The notes: a model not told the origin generated them from the letters alone. Positions 10,909 to 20,425 are shown, numbered from the stretch's first letter. The stretch is DNA of 64,000 nt from Ahaetulla prasina (GCF_028640845.1 NC_080548.1:8984314-9048313), one strand, 5' to 3'. Program-made: numbers and translations.

Positions 10909-11450
10909 TGTTGTGACCCAGACCCAAGTAGGTAGCAACAAACTCAGTCCATGATAAAATAAACTTTATTCAAACAGCTGGGAATTACTTCATACCCAGC
11001 GTCGTGTAACTCAAAATAAAACAAAGGCCTCACAAACGCACATTCTTTGGTTATCACAAACCTGAGTCCAATTAGGCAAACTGCCAAAGGCCCTTCCTGA
11101 TAAATGTCCAGAAGTCAGAGCAGAGAACGGAGCAAAGAACGCAGTTACAACGTTGTTTTCTGGCAAGCTGAAACACCGGTGCTGGTCTTGTTTTAAACCT
11201 TATGGGAGGGGGCAATCATCTCTTGGCCCTACTCCCGAGTTGTCCTCTCTGCTTGAGCTGCTCTTGCCTTTTGGCAGCTCTTTTCATGCGAGCATTAGGA
11301 ACAGGCTCCTCCAGTTCCTCTTCCTCACTATTTTCAGTCTCTGGAGGCTCTGGAGTCTGCACCTCACTTCCCGATGGCCCTGGCCTCACCTCCACCTCAT
11401 CGTTGTCTGATTCCATTGCCAGCACCGTAGACTGCTGGTGGACCACAACA
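10909..11450 (-). mobile_element. Solo LTR, family A copy 1
   Basis: The unit starts TGTTGTGACC and ends GACCACAACA, the TG..CA inverted ends of an LTR. CAGAA precedes and CAGAG follows (5-bp duplication, 4 of 5). Minus-strand AATAAA near 10955 gives the orientation. No internal retroviral region flanks it. Two further copies lie at 22.2 and 43.6 kb. The parent class (ERV or Gypsy) is not determined. Confidence 0.8.
11216..11446 (-). pseudogene. Reading frame inside LTR family A (acidic, PGPSG-containing)
   Basis: About 76 codons run from the U3 edge to a TGA. Features are a run of Glu/Asp, the motif PGPSG, a P-E-rich middle, EPVPNAR, and a basic end RRxEQLKQ-like then LGSRAKR. The other two LTR copies carry the same order of motifs, and the 43.6-kb copy ends at the same TGA. 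A parent ORF running into the 3' LTR is one explanation. I do not recognise the protein. Confidence 0.5.
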
Positions 11451-11542
11451 CAGAGGTCTGCAAAGTCCCTGAATCAGGGACATCTGTAGGGGGGAGAGTT
11501 TGTAAAACAATAAATAAAATAAATAAAAAATTAAATGACAAG

Positions 11543-12494
11543 TACAGCTAATCCTCAATTTACAAACAAATTGAGCCCAAAATTTATGCTGGTAAATGAC
11601 ATATTCGTTGTGATTTTTGCCCCATTTTACAACCTTTATTGCCACGAATTGTTAAGTGAATTATTGTAGTGGTTAAGTTAGTAACATGGTTGTTAAGTGA
11701 ATCTGACTTCCCCATTGACTTTGCTTGTCAGAAGATCACAGGTGATCACATGACCTCCAGACAATATAATCATCCTAGATATGAACCAATGATCAGATGA
11801 TCGTGGGGATGCTGCAATGGTTGATGTGATCCCGAGTCACTTTAATAAATATAAACAAAGTACACAAAACAATAAAAGGTATCAAAAACCAATTTTCACA
11901 CTTTATACACACACAACACAATACAACTGACTCACACACATAAACAAAATGCCACATAAGCTTTGTGAGATTTTGTGTGTTTGTGCAGTTAGAGTGAAAC
12001 ACTACAGAAACACACCAAATCTCAGAAAGCTGCACAATTATTTTATTTTATTTTATTTTATTTTATTTTATTTTATTAAGATAATAGCAGCTAAATTTAA
12101 AACTTCCTTAACTTTAAATTGCTATGTCTAAAAAAAAAACTCCTAAAAAACCCCCCAATTAACTATTTTTTAAAAGCTCCCCCCCCCAAAAAAAACCCAG
12201 TTACTTACCCAATTGAAGGGACAAAGCAGGCAAATTGAGTTGCTCACTGATTAGATGGATTGCAGGTAAGCAGATTGAGTTGCTAGCTGATGCAATTGAT
12301 TGCAGCTGCCAAAGCAAGGCAGGAAAAGCGAGTGAGGCCGAAAGAAGCAGCAAGCTGCCAAGTAGGCAAGTGGGGACCGGGCGATTGGGTGGGCATGGGC
12401 AGGGGAGGCAGGGATTTTTGCTACCGGTTCTCCAAACTACCCACCCCCATCGCTACCGGATCGCCTGATCTGGTCTGGTTGAGGACTACCTGTA
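11543..12494 (-). mobile_element. Tigger/pogo-like MITE with a foreign interior
   Basis: TACAGCTAATCCTCAATTTA begins the element and GAGGACTACCTGTA closes it at 12494. Family motifs run to about 11840, then 630 bases are foreign: an AT-rich part with a (TTTTA)n run at 12039-12077 and a GC-richer part near 12400 (TTTTTGCTACCGGTTCTCC) that resembles the hAT element at 36.0 kb. The interior junctions are unclear. Confidence 0.6.
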
Positions 12495-12522
12495 TAGAAA
12501 CCTGATATACATACATACCTAC

Positions 12523-12716
12523 ACATACTATACTATACTATACTATACTATACTATACTATACTATACTATACTATACTATACTATACTAGACTAGACTA
12601 GACTAGACTAGACTAGACTAGACTAGACTAGACTAGACTAGACTAGACTAGACTAGACTAGACTAAGACTAAGACTAAGACTAAGACTAAGACTAAGACT
12701 AAGACTAGACTAGACT
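12523..12716 (+). repeat. Graded microsatellite (CTATA)n - (CTAGA)n - (CTAAGA)n
   Basis: Blocks follow each other without a gap: ACTAT pentamers to about 12590, ACTAG pentamers to about 12664, hexamers of the form ACTAAG to about 12703, then ACTAG again. Short TATAC units resume at 13065 on the other side of a SINE. Confidence 0.97.
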
Positions 12717-13063
12717 AAAAGGTAAAGGTTCCCCTTGCATATATGTGCTAGTCATTCCCGACTCTAGGGGGCAGTGCTCATCTCCGTTTCAAAGCCAAAG
12801 AGCCAGTGCTGTCCGAAGACGTCTCCGTGGTCATGTGGCCGGCATGACTAAATGCCAAAGGCACACAGAATGCTGTTATCTTCCCACCAAAGGTAGTCCC
12901 TATTTTTCTACTTGCATTTTTTTACATGCTTTTGAACTGCTAAGTTGGCAGAAGTTGGGACAAGTCACGGGAGCTCACCCCATTATGCGGCACTAGGAAT
13001 TTGAACCGCTGAACTGCCGACCTCTCGATCGACAAGTTCAGCATTTTAGCCACTGAGCCACTG
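12717..13063 (-). mobile_element. Sauria SINE inserted in a microsatellite
   Basis: The left end is the complement of the BovB-type tail (AAAGGTAAAGGTTCCCC), the middle has GACTCTAGGGGGCAGTGCTC and CCGTGGTCATGTGGCCGGC, and the right end is the complement of the tRNA-like head (TTTGAACC and TCAGCATTTTAGCCACTGAG). TATAC-type repeats flank both sides. Confidence 0.9.
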
Positions 13064-13113
13064 TTATACTATACTAAACTAATTATATTAATGTGAAATG
13101 CATGAGGGCTGAG

Positions 13114-13170
13114 GAATTCTGGGAGTTGAAGTCCACATATCTTAAAGTTTCCAAAGTTGGGAAATGCTGT
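13114..13170. mobile_element. Single-arm remnant of the hAT hairpin family
   Basis: AATTCTGGGAGTTGAAGTCC followed by ATCTTAAAGTTTCCAAAGTT matches one arm of the hairpin elements at 20.0 and 44.5 kb. The other arm is missing. Confidence 0.65.
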
Positions 13171-13277
13171 CCTAGAGGAAAGGTTGGGTGTTATCAAGGG
13201 ATGTAATGAAACATCCATAAGAAAAATGTTATACATGGCAGACACAAGACCTTAATAGTCTATTTCTGATCTGTGTA

Positions 13278-13754
13278 TACAGATAGTTCTTGACTCATAA
13301 CCTCATATCCTTATAAGGGTCATTTAGTGACTATTCAAACTTACAATGGACCCTGAAAAAGATACTTACAACCTGGATTCAAAGATCTGATGTGCCTCCC
13401 CTCCCCCCAATGGTGACATGATTGCATTTGGAGTCCTTGGCAACCAGGGCACATTTATGGCTGTTTGCAGCATTCCACAGTCATGTTACCACAAGTTATG
13501 TTTTTGGTGGAAACCAACGTTTACTTCTACTTTCTTGCAAAAAATGCCCATAGTGAACAATGGATTCTTTTAACAATGGGAGCATTCATTTAATGACCAT
13601 TGTGTTCACTGAATGACAGAGATGTTTGCTTAATGATCACAGGTTCACTTAATGAACACTACAAAACAGGTTGTAAAATCAGGCACAGTCACGTGAGCCA
13701 CTTAATGACCATTTTGCAAGTTCAGTTATGATCATAAGTCAAGGACTACCCATA
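13278..13754 (+). mobile_element. Tigger/pogo-like MITE, diverged full copy
   Basis: TACAGATAGTTCTTGACTCA pairs with GTCAAGGACTACCCATA at the right. TTTAATGACC and TTCACTTAATGA repeats fill the right half. It is longer (477 bp) than other copies. Confidence 0.75.
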
Positions 13755-15466
13755 GTCTCCACTACTCTAACACAACAGAGAATAGGAATGAATGTGGAAA
13801 AAGCTTCTAGCATGGTCTGTGTGTGCACACTGACAACTGAAGCAGGGACACACCAAAACTAGTTGTATGGAAGAAGATGAAATGATGAGTGAAAGAAATG
13901 AAGGTCAGAATCAGGGAGAGGACAGTGCCAAATTCTCTTGCCTTTGGCATTTTCAAGCAAGTTGAAAATTTGGCAGATCTGAATCTGGAACTGACGGATA
14001 AGAAAACTTTCCTTCTCTTTTCTGTCCCTCTGCAGAGCAGTGCTTCAGCGTCAGCTCATAAAATTTTCCTCCCTCAATCAAATATTACCACTAATAGACT
14101 TCTGATTCAGAGGAAACTGAAAAATAAAGTTATGTCCTGGGAAATTTTGAGGATGAGAAGGCCAATGCAGTGAAGTTTAATACCCCCAAAGAGAAACATA
14201 TCTCTTTAGCTGTGAACTAAGTGCATTCAACAACCGATGAATACAGTAGCTCTTGTTAAAAGATTTGAGAATTTTCTCATACAGGCTGGTACAAGAGGAA
14301 GCATCATTTGATTTTAAAAGGCAAAGGGTAAGGGTATTTTTAACACAGGAAGATGCTATTTCCACATATTCAGGGACAGAATTATTACTGCTTAACCTAT
14401 TTTCCCAAGGTTGGGAAAATAATAGTCCATGTCTGAATTGGTTAGCCTTCTGATTCTTGATTTACAAAGGAAAATCAGAATCTATCATCAGACCGCGGTA
14501 ACTTTATAAATATACGACGTGTCCTGATAGAAGAGATCAAAACATGAACTTAGTCTTCTAATTTGTACAGTTTATATTTAGAACTTTCTGAAAAGTACTA
14601 ACCAGGTCTTCAAAAGCTATTTTTAACATAGGAAGATGCTATTTCCACATATTCAGGATAGGAATTATTGCTTCTTAACCTATTTTCCCAAGGTTAGGAA
14701 AATAATGGTCTACATCTGAATTGGTTAGCCTTCTGATTCTTGATTTACAATTGGAAACCAGAATCTGGATGTATCATCCAGGCTACTGTAACTTTATACA
14801 TGTAAAACAAGTCCTGATGAAATAGATCAAAAGACCAGCTTAGTCTTCTATTTTTCAGACTTTATACCCAGAGATTTCTAAAAAATACTATCCACCGATG
14901 TGACTTCTTTAGCATTCCTTCTTTCTTGATAACGTGAGACTTTAAAACGTGATAGGATCAAGAGACCAAGGAAAGCCTGCTTTTGTATCAATTCTCTCTG
15001 TAGATGGATTGAAAGATTAAAGAATGAAAGGGCCTAATCCATCAAAGCCAACCCTGCCCCATCCCTCATTGGCTCTTTTCTAAAAAAAAAAAAAAAGTCC
15101 ATACAACACAATGTGTGTTGTGGAAAGCAGTAATGACAAATCAGGATAAACAGTACATAAAGCATGTTTACAGTTTAGTTGCTATGAGATAAATAGCCCA
15201 TTTCAGAAACTTGGTCAGGAAAAAAAGTGATTAGGTAATCCTGCCTTCCAATTTCAATAGGGAAGAGAGCCCTTGTTTTGACAGCATGCAAATAACAATT
15301 TCTCCTATCTCTTTTTATACTTATGAATTATCTTTCCTTTCTTCCTCTTTAGAGAGTGAAAAGGCTCTCAGCTTCATTCTTTTCTTCTTTAGGCTGTTCC
15401 CCCCCTCACGCCAATCTATCTTTTTCCCCTCTTTTTTTTCAGATTTAGTACTTTATCTGGCTGGTT
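13755..15466. other. Mostly unassigned sequence with a tandem duplication
   Basis: No transposon signature is seen. The only structure is the duplication at 14335-14895 described separately. A pyrimidine-rich patch at 15340-15440 ends just before a SINE head. Confidence 0.4.
14335..14895 (+). repeat. Diverged tandem duplication, period about 284 bp
   Basis: TATTTTTAACACAGGAAGATGC at 14335 recurs as TATTTTTAACATAGGAAGATGC-type sequence at 14619. The order then repeats: CCACATATTCAGG, AACCTATTTTCCCAAGGTT, GAATTGGTTAGCCTTCTGAT, GTAACTTTATA, GTCCTGAT and CTTAGTCTTCTA. Differences are substitutions and small indels. Exact outer edges are not visible. Confidence 0.9.
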
Positions 15467-15722
15467 AAGAGCCCTGATGGCACAGTGATTAAAGTGCGGT
15501 ATTGCAGAGTAAACTTTGCCCACAGCCTAGAGGCAGGGATGGGTTTTACTTACCTTTGCTACCAGTTTGCTTGCGCACCACTTCTGCACATGTGCAGACC
15601 GTATTTGATGATGTCCGAGTGGGTGGGCGGAGCCTCCCACCACTGCTGCTACCGGTTCGCCTGAATCGGTGTGAACCGGTAGCAACCCACCACTGCCTAG
15701 AGGGCTCAATAGTTTGTAATTG
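15467..15722 (+). mobile_element. SINE head fragment, split by hAT element
   Basis: GAGCCCTGATGGCACAGTGATTAAAGTGCGGTATTGCAGAGTAA-type sequence (quoted in part: GGCACAGTGATTAAAGTGCG) is a tRNA-like SINE head. It is interrupted at 15534 and resumes after 15695 for a few bases before joining CR1 sequence. Confidence 0.6.
15534..15695. mobile_element. hAT miniature element with perfect 8-bp TSD
   Basis: CCTAGAGG lies at 15526-15533 and again at 15696-15703. The right end is GTAGCAACCCACCACTG, the left CAGGGATGGGTTTTAC. GCTACCGGTTCGCC and its near complement lie inside, as in the 3.15-kb relative. Confidence 0.88.
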
Positions 15723-15945
15723 TGAGAGGGATCTTGGAGTCGAAGTGGACAATCAGTTAAATATAAGCCAACAGTTTGCTGCAGCTTCCAAAAAAGCCAA
15801 CACAGTCCTAGACTGTATTAACAGAGGGACAGAATCAAGATCACGTAAATAGCACTCTATAGTGCTTTGGTAAGACCACACCTGGAATACTGCATCCAGT
15901 TTTGGTCGCCACAATGTAAAAAAGATGTTGAGACTCTAGATCCCT
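15710..15945 (+). pseudogene. CR1 LINE RT fragment
   Basis: Translation yields DLGVEVDNQLNISQQ, AASKKAN and RGTESRSRK, then, after a stop, [16 protein letters not shown] codons (ACACCTGGAATACTGCATCC). It is homologous to the CR1 at 8.2-8.5 kb. The fragment ends where a different element begins near 15946. Confidence 0.8.
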
Positions 15946-17028
15946 GGTGGCGAACCTATGGCAGGTGTGAGAGGTAGTACATAGAGGCCTCTGTGTGGGT
16001 ACATGCACCGTCACCCCAGCGCAGACAAAACGCTGCTGGACATGCACCGAAACAAGCAATGGGTGAAACAGGGCTCTGATTGGTGGATGCAGTTTAGTTT
16101 CGCACCTCCCATTTAAACTGATAGACAGCCAGGCGCCTGTTTGCGAATGGTCGCCGCTCCTTTTCTTCTGTTTCGAGAAACCCTCCCTGGCTTTTCACTT
16201 TTTCCATCCCTGATTCCTTCCAGTAGTTGTCATTTGCTTGCCTTCTTTCAAAAATTACACAGATACACAAGCAAATATCCTGTGCTGGTGAGATCTAATT
16301 GCAAAGAATGGGTTGTATGTGTAAGACTAGACTAGAAGGATCTTGCACACCTCTCTCTATCTCTGCAGCAATAACAGATCCCTCACTGCTCACCTCCTCA
16401 CCCCATGCTTGGTGTGTTCTTTTCCTGTGGCAGGATTGTCTCGGATCATGTGCAGAGTGTCTTCACCATTCAACGGCCCTGCCCCCCAAGGTTCAGACTA
16501 GGATTAGGCCTTTCAAATCAACCCCTGAACATTTTCAGGCCTCACCAGAGCAAGAAAAGAGAGGAGGACTCCTTAGCTTTGCCCTTCTTCGGTCTGTCTC
16601 CCTCCTGCAGCAACTCTTCACACTCACCCCAATTCCCTGATACATTCCCATGAGAACCGCTCCCCTGTCTCCTTTCGGGAGTCTGCCTGATCTCCCTTCT
16701 AAGGCTAGCAGGGCTCTGCTGCCTCCTTTTAGCCTTCCCCTGCCAGCAACCGGGCAGAGAACCCCTTGCTAAAAATTTTGAAGCTAACCCCTGCCAAGGT
16801 GTCACTGTACTTCTCTTTCCAGCGAGTTTCTCTTGTGCACCCATAATATGTTATTTTTATACCCTCCCTGATTTGTAAGTTTCACTTCTGCATCTTTCTT
16901 CCTTGGAGAAGATGAGACCCTCTCATTGAGATGTCTCTGAATTAGCCACTTTCTGGTTTTTTCCCCCCTCCCCCCCAACAATTTATCTCTCCTTTAATCT
17001 CTACTATCCTTCCAGACTTAGCTTTTCC
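15946..17028. other. hAT-like left end, then unassigned C-rich sequence
   Basis: CCCTGGTGGCGAACCTATGG at 15947 is a hAT-type end seen in vertebrate non-autonomous elements; I could not find its right end. The rest, to 17028, has long overlapping open frames on both strands near 16300-16850 but no recognisable domain, and I do not call a gene. Confidence 0.35.
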
Positions 17029-17310
17029 TTATTTTATTTTATTTATTTTTAATTTTTATTTACATTTATATCCCGCCCTTCTCCGAAGACTCAGGGCGGC
17101 TTACAGTGTGTAAGGCAATAGTCTCATTCTATTTGTATATTTACAAAGTCAACTTATTGCCCCCCCAACAATCTGGGTCCTCATTTTACCTACCTTATAA
17201 AGGATGGAAGGCTGAGTCAACCTTGGGCCTGGTGGGATTCGAGCCTGCAGTAATTGCAGGCTGCTGTGTTTTAATAACAGGCTACTTACAGCCTGAGCCA
17301 CCACGGCCCT
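17029..17310 (-). mobile_element. SINE with an L2-type 3' tail
   Basis: The minus strand begins at 17310 with CAGGGCCGTGGTGGCTCAGG (tRNA-like head), has the B-box GGCTCGAATCCC, the same CORE-like middle as the GCTATT-tailed SINE, and then the hairpin GCCGCCCTGAGTCTTCGGAG followed by AAGGGCGGG (17072-17099) and an A/T tail. That hairpin is the terminal structure of the L2 copies in this window, which points to L2 as its mobilising partner. Confidence 0.85.
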
Positions 17311-17458
17311 GTATTACTTGCAAACTATAGCCACTTGTTTTGTCCTGGTTAAAAGCATCCCTCCACAAACATGGGAACTGAATTCATTACCAAATCGATC
17401 AGATGCTCCCCGCCCCACAACTGCTTAAAGTGCCCTTGTCAGAAAACACACTATAGTG

Positions 17459-17711
17459 CAGGGGTCTCCAACCTTGGTCTCTTTAAGACTTGTGGACTTC
17501 AACTCCCAGAGAATAGAATAGAATAGAATAGAATTTTATTGGCCAAGTGTGATTGGACACACAAGGAATTTGTCTTGGTGCATATGCTCTTAGTGTACAT
17601 AAAAGAAAAGATACGTTCATCAAGGTACAAGGTTCATCAAGCTAAACTGGCTGAGGAACTCTGGGAGTTGAAGTCCATAAGTCTTAAAGGGACCAAGGTT
17701 GGAGACCATTG
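17459..17711. mobile_element. hAT hairpin element carrying a nested LINE tail
   Basis: CTATAGTG flanks both sides (17451-17458, 17712-17719). The left arm CAGGGGTCTCCAACCTTGG and the right arm CCAAGGTTGGAGACCATTG face each other. A 126-bp LINE fragment in the middle separates the arms. Confidence 0.9.
17511..17636 (-). mobile_element. CR1-group LINE 3' tail, (AATAG)n type, nested in hairpin
   Basis: It starts with GAATAGAATAGAATAG and runs into TTTTATTGGCCAAGTGTGAT and GTGCATATGCTCTTAGTGTA. The complement matches 23885-24012, the 3' end of the LINE at 23.2 kb. Only the last ~120 bases of the element are present. Confidence 0.9.
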
Positions 17712-17719
17712 CTATAGTG

Positions 17720-18554
17720 GAATATAATGTGGAGTGGTGGGAGGGAGGGAGGGGCTCTTTCTTGGAGGGCAAGGAGACAATGGAGCTTGGAATTTCTGAT
17801 TGGCAGGAAGAGAACAAGGTTGGACCCTCCCTAGCAATTCTTGGATCATATCTACAGTTATTCAGATAATCAATGTAGTCTGGCAGGATTCTGTCAATCG
17901 GCAAATAACAATAAGGAAATTACTCAGCAGTAATTTCACATGTTGTTCTTGGTTCTTTGGATTTGACACAGCAAGCTAATTTGACCCTGAGCAGTGACAA
18001 AGAGAGGACTCAGTCAGGAACTTATGACCTAGCAATCCAAATTCTTTCTATTTATCTCAAAGTATGCTGACCTAGTAGGAAGGGATCAATAACAAGAAGG
18101 TCACTCAGAAGAGTTTATCTAAACCATTCCAACTGTCATGCTGTAATTTACACCATGCCTGCCTTTTTTTCCCCCTTTGAGTTGTGTTTTCATTGTAGGA
18201 GGCCAAAGGTATATAAGCTCTGATTCTGCTTTTGTTCAGGGCTGCTCAGCAAAGCAGCTGGCAGCCCAGTATGTACTGTGTACGTTGTTGTACTTTGCTG
18301 GGAGCCCAGTATGCATGCTAATAAAATTATGTTGTATCCTCAAAGTGCCTTGGTTGCTGAAGGTGAGCCAGATTTTGGGCGTAACAGCATCTCATGGCTT
18401 AACCTTCTTACAACACCTTCCAGAAGAGGGCTTAAATAAATTTCACTATATATCAAATGTCAGGCATATCCTAACTATTCTCTCTCACCCCTGCAATCTT
18501 TTTCTTGCACAGATATTCATAAATACCATACGAAGGAGAAAATGGCATTTGTTA
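17720..18554. other. Unassigned sequence
   Basis: No recognised repeat. An open plus-strand frame at 18177-18560 has no family features. Confidence 0.35.
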
Positions 18555-18562
18555 GGCTAAGC

Positions 18563-18630
18563 CAGGGGTCTGCAAACTTGGCTCTTTTAAGACTTGTGGA
18601 TTTCAATTCCCAGAGTTCCTCAGCCAGCTG
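18563..18630 (+). mobile_element. Half-hairpin hAT element with perfect TSD
   Basis: CAGGGGTCTGCAAACTTGGC starts the unit and TTCCTCAGCCAGCTG ends it. GGCTAAGC lies directly on both sides (18555-18562, 18631-18638). The opposing arm found in other copies is absent, yet the duplication is intact. Confidence 0.85.
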
Positions 18631-18638
18631 GGCTAAGC

Positions 18639-19961
18639 AAATCATTCTTTCTCCCCTTACCATCTTTCCTGGATGCAAGATAGCCATGATGTTGCTTAGG
18701 AGGCAAAGGAGTGTTAATAATGAAAATAGATGCTTGGAGGTGAAGGAAGGCCAAGAAAGATAACACTTCAAAATAAATATGTTTATACTGTAATTTCTGG
18801 CCAAAAAAAGGCATTTGGTGCAGGCTTTGAAACACAGATATAATTTATTTTTCAGTTTGTTTTCCCCCATCACAATTCTCTTTCTATCTTCTTTCTTTCT
18901 CTTCCTTTTGAAGCTATTTATTTTATTAAGGAATTTATATCCTTATATGGTTTGACTTCTGAAAGCCCCAGGATTACTTACAAATGAACTCATATAAAAT
19001 AGTACTTTTGAAAAGAGAAAGAGCAAAAATAAATTGAAAGTAGCAAAATGTGTCAGATAAAAGTAATAAGGAGATTAAAACACATACAGACATACACATA
19101 CACACAGCATAGACAAGCCTGTAAACACCATCAAAAGGATAAATATATATAGAATAGATTTCACCCAGTGGCAAAAAAAGTTGAGAGTAATAGTGTCAAG
19201 CAAATAACTTTAAGGAGTATTACATCCTTTGAGACCTCTCTCTGATCATTATTTGCTTTTCTCTACATTCATTAAAAATAACTGAAAATCTTTCTGCCCC
19301 ATTTGTAAAGTATTTGAGAATTCAGATAACCTTATCAAAATAGAACCAAATTCAGCTGGTGTAGCAATTCCTTAAATTACGTGACTGGCTAGCTACCTGA
19401 AGATACAAGAAAAACTGAAAAAAATGCTGTTGTGCATGCTATTATGTAATTCCTAAAATGGCCTCTTACATGTATCTGTTTCATTCAAGTCTTGATTGTC
19501 TCCCAAAGGCCTTCTAGCTCTCTTTTCTGTCATTTCAGCTCATGGAACTAAGGTCCCCACCCCCTCATGTTTGATAAACAGGAAAAACCCTGAAGGAACA
19601 ATTTGATCCAAGACCTTTGACACCCACCTATTCCAGTTGTCAGTCAAAGACTCAGTTGAACTGCCCAAAGGCTGGTATAACAGATCCAATTAACCCTAGA
19701 ATCCAACTTTGACCATAGGGATTTCTGTCCAGTTATCTGCAGCCCAATACCTCTCGAAGATTTCCTCAATTATAATGCCTACCCCACTCCATTAGTTGGC
19801 TTCATTACTGGTGACACATTCAAAAGCCAGATAAGCATATTTCCAAGAGAAGAACATCCCCCTCTAGACCCAACAATGCCTTAGTAATACATCAGGATGG
19901 CCAACTCTTCCAGAATTAGACCCATCAAAATGGGTCAAGACAAGTCAACCCAGCTGACTCA
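18639..19961. other. Unassigned sequence
   Basis: AT-rich, with no recognised repeat. A short CA-rich patch lies at 19080-19105. Confidence 0.35.
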
Positions 19962-19969
19962 CTCTGGTC

Positions 19970-20095
19970 CAGGGGTCTCCAACCTTGGCAACTTTAAGAC
20001 TTGTGGACTTCAACTCCCAGAATTCCTCAGCTGGCTGAGAAATTCTGGGAGTTGAAGTCCACAAGTCTTAAAGTTGCCAAGGTTGGAGACCCCTT
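19970..20095. mobile_element. hAT hairpin element, complete
   Basis: CTCTGGTC flanks both sides (19962-19969, 20096-20103). The arms are almost perfectly complementary over about 60 bases with a small loop near AGCTGGCTGAG. Ends are CAGGGGTCTCC and GGAGACCCCTT. Confidence 0.93.
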
Positions 20096-20125
20096 CTCTG
20101 GTCTACTCATCCTGGTTGCCTCATC

Positions 20126-20425
20126 CCCGTCGACTTGCCCTGTTGACTTGCAGGACAACTTGCCATGGGCAATTTTCCATGGGACAATTGAATTGAATTG
20201 AACATAGTCAAGAGAGGGACAAATAGAATTGCAGCTAACTCCTGCCTCAAGGACTTCTAACTTGAGAAGTTTCAAACCTAAAGCAAGACAAGACCTGTTG
20301 CAATTCACTTGTTCCTCTCTTCTGTTATCCCACACAGAATTGTTCCATGGGGAGTTGACTGTGGTGAGTTGTTCCATGATGAATTGACCGCAGCAAGATG
20401 GCCACAGCGAGTCAGTTGCAGTAAG
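20126..20425. repeat. Two clusters of phased ~14-bp degenerate repeats, inverted to each other
   Basis: At 20352-20425 units such as GTTGACTGTGGTGA, GTTGTTCCATGATGA, ATTGACCGCAGCAA and GATGGCCACAGCGA follow each other. At 20126-20190 the complement-like units CGACTTGCCCTGTT, GACTTGCAGGACAA and CTTGCCATGGGCAA occur. The family is not recognised. Confidence 0.6.

Noticed and set aside
10744..10941. Arg/Glu and Ser/Leu/Pro repeat proteins over the CT tract
   Set aside because: These frames are simple translations of the dinucleotide repeat.
12523..12716. CRISPR-like array
   Set aside because: Units are 5-6 bp without spacers, in a vertebrate genome; it is a microsatellite.
16299..16860. Possible host exon from overlapping open frames on both strands
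   Set aside because: The frames follow base composition, have no splice pattern or domain, and lie beside a hAT-type end.
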